A stretch of DNA of 25,791 nucleotides. Origin: Candidatus Gastranaerophilales bacterium. GTDB taxonomy: Bacteria; Cyanobacteriota; Vampirovibrionia; Gastranaerophilales; Gastranaerophilaceae. How positions within the stretch are numbered: the first letter of the stretch is position 1; each line of letters opens with the position of its first letter. Shown here piece after piece: positions 21,150 to 25,791 of the stretch. The stretch lies in assembly GCA_944325615.1 (NCBI GenBank), contig CALVAU010000012.1:1-25791 (forward strand), given 5' to 3'. The notes below the pieces were generated by a model, which ran no database searches, had not been told where the DNA came from, and worked only from the letters and a program-made list of their open reading frames with translations. The position numbers were made by a program, and so were the translations under genes.

Positions 21150-21383
21150 ATGAACAACACAGATATCAAAAAACTCATAAATATTAGCAGCGAATTTTCT
21201 AAAATCGAAGCTTTAGCTGATGTGCTAAGTAACTTTTTAGAAACAAATGAAGTGTATAACGAACCTTGTGCAAAAGCAGGTGTTCTTTCAAAAATCATTT
21301 ATGACAATCTATTAAAAACAAACGATAGACTATCTGATTTTATACAAGACTTGCATATCGAAAAATACGCACCAAAGCCTTAA
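21150..21383 (+). CDS. Unknown 77-aa protein paired with the Xre repressor
   Basis: I do not recognise this protein. It is short, acidic and predicted all-helical (DIKKLINISSEFSKIEALADVLSNFLETN, then AGVLSKIIYDNLLKTNDRLSDFIQDL), with one Cys and no membrane helix. It is divergent from the small Xre gene across paired operators. No classical Shine-Dalgarno precedes the ATG (GAAAAAAC only). Its stop codon shares bases with the convergent stop of the HD-GYP gene (21380-21383). The arrangement resembles small repressor-plus-target cassettes, including some toxin-antitoxin or prophage remnants, but no toxin fold is visible. Confidence 0.65.
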   Translation: MNNTDIKKLINISSEFSKIEALADVLSNFLETNEVYNEPCAKAGVLSKIIYDNLLKTNDRLSDFIQDLHIEKYAPKP

Positions 21384-23242
21384 ATGCTTGTAGATAATGA
21401 CGGCGCAATCGTAATAAATTGTCTTACTAAATCGCTATCCCATTGAGAACCTGCACCCATTTTTAAAATTTCACAAGCCTTTTCTACACCTAATCCTTTA
21501 CGATAAGGTCTGTCTGAAATCAATGCGTGGAATGCATCGGCAACAGCTACAATTCTTGCAGACAGAGGAATTTCTTCTCCTTTTAATTTTTCAGGATATC
21601 CGGAGCCGTCATAATGCTCGTGGTGATATTTGACCATCGGAATTAAATCACGCAAAGCCTCATTTGGTGCAAGCACTTTTTCTGCACCGATTACAGGGTG
21701 TTGCTTCATAACTTCCCACTCGTCATCAGAAAGATGAGAAGGCTTTTTAAGTACATTTTCAGGAATACCGATTTTGCCGACATCATGCAATAGCGCACCT
21801 AATTTTATTCGCTGTACTTCATCTTCAGGAAGATTTATTGCACGTGCAAGAGCTTCAGAATATCTTGATACTGAGGTTGAATGGCCTTTTGTATAAGGAT
21901 CTTTCGCATCTATTGCACCTGCAAGTGATGTTACCATTTCCATCAAGTGGTTTTGAGAGCTTATCTGCTCATTATTGAATTTATGTACAAGTTCTTCTTC
22001 AAAATTTATGCCCATTTGAGCATGACGTTTTGCAAGAACTTCTGCAAAAGAGCTTAAGCTGTCATCACTCCAGAAGTTGTAATCACTACTGCTGATAATA
22101 GCTGACATACCTTCTTTATAGCCTTTTGCCTGCGAAATATACATTGCCTGCTCTGCTAAGACAAGCAATTTTTCTTGATTTTCCGTACAATCAGGGTAAG
22201 TCGAAATTCCGACAGACACCTTTACAGGTCCGACATCATCTACAAAACAGCAAGATAGAGTATATGTAATATATTCTGCCAAATACTTGGCATCTGCAGT
22301 GTTTGTATCAGGAAGAATTATTGCAATTTCATCCCCGCCATATCGTCCTGCTTTGTCGTTATTTCTGATATTCTGTTTTACTTTATCGGCCAAAAGTCTG
22401 ATTACTTCATCACCTTTAGCATGACCAAGTTCTCTGTTAATTTTTGAGATATTATTCACATCCATCATAATGATTGAAAGATGTGTTTTATTATCTTTTG
22501 CTCTTTGCAATTCTGAGGTTAGTACTTCTTGGAAGCCTCTATGGTTATACAAAGAAGTCAGTGTATCCGTATTATCATATTTATTCGCTTTTTCTTGCAA
22601 GGTTATGTTGTGAATAAACATCGCTGCATAATTCGCTATAAATGACAATACAGAACTCTCAGCTTCAGTTGTCTCCATACCTATTACCATTACTCCTATG
22701 CATTGATTCACAGAAATAAGCGGCAATATGAATGATGAAGATTCTTGCAAGTATGGAATATTTAAAAATTTGTTGTCTTCTCTTGAAATTATTGAAGAAG
22801 TTCTAAAACTTTCTACAACAGGATTAAATTCATCTGACATGAAAATTTTGGATGAATATGTGCTGCCAAATTTATTTTGAAGTTTTAAATTAATACAATT
22901 TGACTTTTCATGGAACAGGCCGAATGCCGTATAAAGACAATTCAACTTTTCGGTAAACACATCATGAAATGCATTAAACATATCAGAAGAGGTCTTTTTA
23001 TCTTTTAAAGAAGAATTAAGCATGTTGATAAATTCAACAAAATCCAATGATTTTTTAGAAAGCGTATTGCTTACATATCCGCTATATAATCTGTTATTTG
23101 TTTTTTGGGCATTAAAATTGTTTATGCGGGCAACAATACCGCCATCAGCAATAGGATTTGACACCCTACCGTTTAACGGGTTGGTTATATTAGGCTTTTG
23201 AGCCTTTGTTTTTTCTTTATTAACCTGCTTACTTTTTTCCAT
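21380..23242 (-). CDS. GAF-GGDEF-HD-GYP cyclic-di-GMP turnover protein
   Basis: This 620-residue protein joins three domains. A GAF-like sensor lies at about 85-215 (ILPLISVNQCIGVMVIG). A diguanylate cyclase domain spans about 225-380, with the active-site GGDEI (302-306) and an intact product-inhibition I-site RNND (293-296). An HD-GYP phosphodiesterase spans about 430-610, with HDVGKIG (486-492), the HP...GA pair and YDGSGYP (544-550). Both enzyme motifs look complete, so it may both make and degrade cyclic-di-GMP under GAF control. No signal peptide or membrane helix is present; the N-terminal 60 residues are Asn/Lys-rich. It has a strong promoter 240 nt upstream. Confidence 0.93.
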   Translation of the reverse strand: MEKSKQVNKEKTKAQKPNITNPLNGRVSNPIADGGIVARINNFNAQKTNNRLYSGYVSNTLSKKSLDFVEFINMLNSSLKDKKTSSDMFNAFHDVFTEKLNCLYTAFGLFHEKSNCINLKLQNKFGSTYSSKIFMSDEFNPVVESFRTSSIISREDNKFLNIPYLQESSSFILPLISVNQCIGVMVIGMETTEAESSVLSFIANYAAMFIHNITLQEKANKYDNTDTLTSLYNHRGFQEVLTSELQRAKDNKTHLSIIMMDVNNISKINRELGHAKGDEVIRLLADKVKQNIRNNDKAGRYGGDEIAIILPDTNTADAKYLAEYITYTLSCCFVDDVGPVKVSVGISTYPDCTENQEKLLVLAEQAMYISQAKGYKEGMSAIISSSDYNFWSDDSLSSFAEVLAKRHAQMGINFEEELVHKFNNEQISSQNHLMEMVTSLAGAIDAKDPYTKGHSTSVSRYSEALARAINLPEDEVQRIKLGALLHDVGKIGIPENVLKKPSHLSDDEWEVMKQHPVIGAEKVLAPNEALRDLIPMVKYHHEHYDGSGYPEKLKGEEIPLSARIVAVADAFHALISDRPYRKGLGVEKACEILKMGAGSQWDSDLVRQFITIAPSLSTSI

Positions 23243-23482
23243 GACCTTCTACAATTTGTTGTTATGTATAAAACTACTGATTAGAATTTATTGCCTTATT
23301 ATTTACCTAAGTTAACATTCCTTAAAATATTGTACTAAAATCCAGCTCAAATACAATACGCCATTTAGATGGCTAAATTTAATAATTACAACTACCTATA
23401 ACATAATCATACAAATAAAAAGTTGAATGAAAATCCTTTCTTAAAAACTACCTGAAACAAACTTTTTATAAATTTCTACTAC
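23243..23482 (-). other. Long 5' leader (~240 nt) of the GGDEF/HD-GYP gene
   Basis: Between the predicted start site and the ATG lie about 240 AT-rich bases without a credible ORF. They hold a small hairpin, GCCAT/ATGGC (23360-23373). I searched by eye for the conserved GEMM cyclic-di-GMP riboswitch core and did not find it. The ribosome-binding site (GAAGG) is weak and close to the ATG. Confidence 0.4.
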
Positions 23483-23517
23483 ATAAGTAGTATAACAAAT
23501 ATATTAAGCTTTGTCAA
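23477..23517 (-). promoter_or_regulatory. Promoter of the GGDEF/HD-GYP gene with an inverted repeat over the start site
   Basis: Minus-strand TTGACA (23512-23517), 17 bp, TATACT (23489-23494) with TGT in extended -10 position, among the best matches to consensus in the window. A perfect inverted repeat TACTAC-ATAA-GTAGTA (23477-23492) overlaps the -10 box and start site and looks like an operator. Confidence 0.75.
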
Positions 23518-23535
23518 TCGCTTTAAAGATTTTAA

Positions 23536-23564
23536 TTGAATTTTATTAAAATCTGTGATATTAT
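23536..23564 (+). promoter_or_regulatory. Promoter of the structured small RNA
   Basis: TTGAAT (23536-23541), 17 bp, TATTAT (23559-23564) with TGA in extended -10 position. It stands back-to-back with the HD-GYP promoter and points into a gene-free region, with a predicted start near 23571. Confidence 0.65.
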
Positions 23565-23570
23565 TATGTT

Positions 23571-23750
23571 ACTTCTGTAGGAAGTTTATCTTTTTGGAGT
23601 GCAGAAGCTAAGGGTTTCTTATTTATATTCGAAAAAGACATAACAAGGTTAAAAATTGTACAATGATTTTTTCTCAACCTCTTATGCCTGATTTGCAGTA
23701 ACTACCGGACGCTGCAATATCAAAACACTCCGTCAAAAAAGATTTTTTGA
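23571..23750 (+). ncRNA. Predicted structured small RNA, possibly 6S-like
   Basis: About 180 nt without an ORF but rich in nested pairings. ACTTC/GAAGT forms a hairpin at the 5' end. CTTTTTGGAGTG (23590-23601) pairs with CACTCC...AAAAAAG (23726-23741), closing the molecule. Inside are GAAGC/GTTTC (23604-23618), a long apical stem CATAA..AGGTTAAAAAT with ATTTTT..AACCT.TTATG (23639-23686), and TTGCAG/CTGCAA (23693-23717). A G-U pair in the second hairpin only works on the plus strand. Length, a closing stem, an open central region with a 3'-side hairpin and an apical arm recall 6S RNA, but I see no diagnostic conserved bases. tmRNA, SRP RNA and RNase P signatures are absent. Confidence 0.5.
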
Positions 23751-23817
23751 TTTACATAAAACAAATATATAATATCTTCATAATATACATTTACTTGATG
23801 TTAATATATAACTATCT

Positions 23818-23839
23818 GCGGTTTTTATAACCGCTTTTT
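23818..23839 (+). terminator. Plus-strand terminator downstream of the small RNA
   Basis: Stem GCGGTT / AACCGC (23818-23823 and 23829-23834) with a 5-nt loop, followed by TTTTT. Since no plus-strand gene precedes it, it most likely ends the small RNA transcript, which would then be up to about 270 nt; alternatively the RNA ends at the A/T-rich palindrome at 23733-23750. Confidence 0.65.
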
Positions 23840-23849
23840 ATTTGCAAAT

Positions 23850-23878
23850 AAAAAGCGGAATATAAAATTCCGCTTTTT
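23850..23878 (-). terminator. Terminator of the GT39 gene
   Basis: Perfect stem AAAAAGCGGAAT / ATTCCGCTTTTT (23850-23861, 23867-23878), 5-nt loop, T-run on both strands, 3 bp after the minus-strand stop. It shares its GCGG with a larger palindrome (23831-23858) joining it to the neighbouring plus-strand terminator. Confidence 0.85.
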
Positions 23879-23881
23879 AAA

Positions 23882-25600
23882 TTATTCTATTGGTTTAATC
23901 ATTATATATTTACGGCCTTTTTGGACTATTGAAAATTTCTGATCCTTTCCTATTTTGTCAAATTCGTCTTTTCTAACGATTATACGCATATTTTTATCTT
24001 CAAAAAGATCATCTATAATATCATAGTCATCCCCAACATAGAATTGTACTTCGTCTCCGTAATAGTAATAAATAGAAAATCTTCTACTAAACCCGATAGT
24101 CGTAATTTTATTTCCTTCGGCTTTAGCAAGTTGCGCCATTTCCATAAGGTCATTCTGACCAAATCTGTAATCCATTTCAAAAAACAACTTGTATCCCCAG
24201 CCTGACAGAACCGCCATAAAGACTATATATGAAAGGAATAGAGCAACTCTGTTTTTTCTGTACAAAATTATAAAAGTCGCAACACCCATAATAAGAACTA
24301 AAATTATGCAAAACCATTTTATTACAAGAAAATCTTCATGGATTTGAGCTGGAAGTACAAATTTTTCAAACATAGTCGCAATCCCCGCAATCAAGCATGC
24401 TCCCCCGAAAATTCCTGCTGAAATATTTATTGATTTTTCATATCTGCCGTTTTCTATGTAATTTTTCCAAACAAATCCTAAAATTATTGCTGAAAAAGGA
24501 TAAATCGGTAAAATATATGTGACAAGTTTTGTACTTGAAACTGAGAAAAACAGCATTATAAACAGAAACGCTATCCAGCTGAAAAGATGTAATTTTTGAG
24601 CATCTGACAATTTTTCAAAATCAAAGTTTCTAAAAGGATTTAATAATTTTACTTTTTGAGTAAAACCTGTAATTTCTTTTTGTTCTGCGACAAAAGAAAT
24701 TACTTTATCTCTGATCTTACAAAAAGATGCAGCAATCGCAGAAAACGTCCAAGGTAAAATTCCCCAAAGAAAAGTCAAAAACATAAATATAAAAGGCTGA
24801 TCTCTTCCAACTTCTTCTGAATTAAAAAATCTGTGCAAATGATGCATCACTATATATTCATCAAAGAATCGCGGATCATGCATTTTCAACATAATCGCAT
24901 GCCAAGGTACGGTTATCATAAAAAATAAAAGAAAACCGATTAAAAAATATGCAGGTTTAAAAATTTCTTTAAATCTTTTGCTGATAATTGAGACAAAAAA
25001 CATTGTTCCAAAAGGAAGAACAAATCCTGGAATACCTTTTGCCATAACAGCTAATCCTGAAAAAATATAAAAAAGCCACCAAAAATATTTTTTATTTTCT
25101 TCTTTACAGAAATAAGTCCAAAACCCGAATATAATCGAAAATCCGACACAAGTTGCAAGAACGATATCAAGAATTGCAAACTTTGCCAAAATTACAAATT
25201 CCATACTCGTTGCAAGGACTAAAGCGGAAATTGCACCAAAATTTCGTGATACAAGCTTTCTGCCAGTAAAATAAAGTAAAAAACAAGTCAGCATTCCATA
25301 TAATGCAACAGGAAATCTTGCACTAAATTCATTAACAACCCCCCAGAACCAGAATGAAATACATTCGCCCCAAAAATAAAGCGGAGGTTTTTCAAAGAAA
25401 TAATCACCGTTTAAATAAAGTGATAAGAAGTCTTTGCTGTGAAACATTTCTCTTGCAATCGCAACATACCTTGTCTCATCAACATCCATAAGCGGATAAT
25501 TTCCGATATTATGGAAAAATATAAAATAAAAAGCCAGTAAACGTCCTACTATTGTAGAAATTTCGGGGTGTTTTTTCACCAAATCAATTATTTTTTGCAT
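23882..25600 (-). CDS. GT39-family membrane glycosyltransferase (ArnT/PMT-like)
   Basis: The 572 residues form a polytopic membrane protein with about a dozen hydrophobic segments and a soluble C-terminal tail. The first periplasmic loop has the family's catalytic acidic pair in YPLMDVDETRYVAIAREM (Asp39, Asp41, Glu42) and the following YFFEKPPLYFW, as in ArnT and related enzymes that move sugars from undecaprenyl phosphate to lipid A or protein. Length and topology fit ArnT-like proteins (about 550). The acceptor is unknown; lipid A modification or glycan transfer to a surface molecule is inference. GGGAGAGA precedes the ATG. It is monocistronic or follows the partial gene upstream. Confidence 0.88.
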   Translation of the reverse strand: MQKIIDLVKKHPEISTIVGRLLAFYFIFFHNIGNYPLMDVDETRYVAIAREMFHSKDFLSLYLNGDYFFEKPPLYFWGECISFWFWGVVNEFSARFPVALYGMLTCFLLYFTGRKLVSRNFGAISALVLATSMEFVILAKFAILDIVLATCVGFSIIFGFWTYFCKEENKKYFWWLFYIFSGLAVMAKGIPGFVLPFGTMFFVSIISKRFKEIFKPAYFLIGFLLFFMITVPWHAIMLKMHDPRFFDEYIVMHHLHRFFNSEEVGRDQPFIFMFLTFLWGILPWTFSAIAASFCKIRDKVISFVAEQKEITGFTQKVKLLNPFRNFDFEKLSDAQKLHLFSWIAFLFIMLFFSVSSTKLVTYILPIYPFSAIILGFVWKNYIENGRYEKSINISAGIFGGACLIAGIATMFEKFVLPAQIHEDFLVIKWFCIILVLIMGVATFIILYRKNRVALFLSYIVFMAVLSGWGYKLFFEMDYRFGQNDLMEMAQLAKAEGNKITTIGFSRRFSIYYYYGDEVQFYVGDDYDIIDDLFEDKNMRIIVRKDEFDKIGKDQKFSIVQKGRKYIMIKPIE

Positions 25601-25626
25601 AATTTCTCTCCCTAATCATCAGGAAA

Positions 25627-25635
25627 AGTATATCA
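25627..25635 (-). promoter_or_regulatory. Extended -10 element upstream of the GT39 gene
   Basis: TGA-TATACT on the minus strand (25627-25635); the TGA is at the same time the stop codon of the upstream gene. No convincing -35 is seen, as is usual for extended -10 promoters. Confidence 0.45.
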
Positions 25636-25791
25636 CAAATATAAATCAGAATTGCGTTTTAGGTATAATTCATCAGAAATATCCGCAGAAATTTTACTAA
25701 GTTTAATTGATTTTTCTGAAATAATTTTAATTAATGCAGCAATATTATAATAATTTTCTCCATCACTTATAACATAGGATACATACTCATT
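25633..25791 (-). CDS. Partial unknown gene, C-terminal 52 residues
   Basis: From the right edge the minus strand is open for 52 codons to a TGA at 25635-25633: NEYVSYVISDGENYYNIAAL, then a helical KIISEKSIKLSK stretch and a polar end. No start lies in the window, so only the C-terminus is seen. I do not recognise it. It is 32 bp upstream of the GT39 start on the same strand. Confidence 0.5.
   Translation of the reverse strand, partial: NEYVSYVISDGENYYNIAALIKIISEKSIKLSKISADISDELYLKRNSDLYL

Noticed and set aside
23243..23482. Cyclic-di-GMP (GEMM) riboswitch in the leader of the GGDEF/HD-GYP gene
   Set aside because: The conserved core of GEMM elements is not visible in the minus-strand leader, only a 5-bp hairpin and AT-rich sequence.
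23571..23750. tmRNA, SRP RNA or RNase P RNA
   Set aside because: None of their signature sequences (tRNA-like ends, the SRP GGAAG-type loop, RNase P core blocks) is present.
23818..23858. CRISPR repeat or IS terminal inverted repeat
   Set aside because: The palindromes are single, have terminator-like T runs and no spacers, transposase or target duplications are nearby.

Overview
The window is AT-rich chromosomal DNA from a diderm bacterium. The best fit is an uncultured gut member of Candidatus Gastranaerophilales (Vampirovibrionia/Melainabacteria). This is inferred from the prepilin signature FTLAEVLITLG with Ala at -1, which is very common in that group, a short repeat whose translation reads RFTQND joined to that pilin leader, and outer-membrane genes (a porin with a signal peptide, an ArnT-like GT39 transferase). 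No ribosomal RNA is present to confirm it.

Layout. Positions 1-4217 (minus strand) hold one housekeeping operon read from a TTGCAC/TATAAT promoter: an 82-aa unknown, a YceD/DUF177 protein, ribosomal protein L32 with a long charged tail, then plsX, fabH, a 77-aa unknown and fabD (cut by the window edge). Ribosome assembly is thus tied to the start of fatty-acid and phospholipid synthesis. tpiA (minus) follows with its own promoter and terminator, divergent from ribE-ribBA (riboflavin) and a tandem GNAT protein. Next come a FliK-like protein, an orphan ribbon-helix-helix regulator, a membrane-anchored Hsp20-like protein, a single-domain response regulator, a prepilin-like protein behind a poly-G tract, and uvrC lacking its C-terminal HhH region.

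Positions 13271-17068 (minus) carry a MotA/TolQ-like and MotB/OmpA-like pair, a UPF0210/DUF711 enzyme overlapping the MotB-like gene, and two tandem paralogues of unknown function. No flagellar genes are visible. A small unknown gene, a zinc-ribbon protein, an OprO/P-like porin containing a 17-bp poly-A/T tract and a PLP-dependent Orn/Lys/Arg decarboxylase follow. Then come a small Xre repressor with paired operators in front of a divergent 77-aa gene, a GAF-GGDEF-HD-GYP cyclic-di-GMP protein, a 640-bp gene-free interval that appears to encode a structured small RNA, a GT39 transferase and a partial unknown gene.

Two themes stand out. First, many genes have a -10 box (often extended, TGnTATAAT-like) placed 7-9 bp before the start codon with no Shine-Dalgarno, which predicts leaderless mRNAs (ribE, the 8065 gene, the 10143 regulator, uvrC, the decarboxylase and the porin). 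Second, two surface-protein genes contain long homopolymers: G12 before the prepilin and T17 inside the porin. This suggests slipped-strand phase variation; in the prepilin the Shine-Dalgarno-equipped upstream start is out of frame at this tract length.
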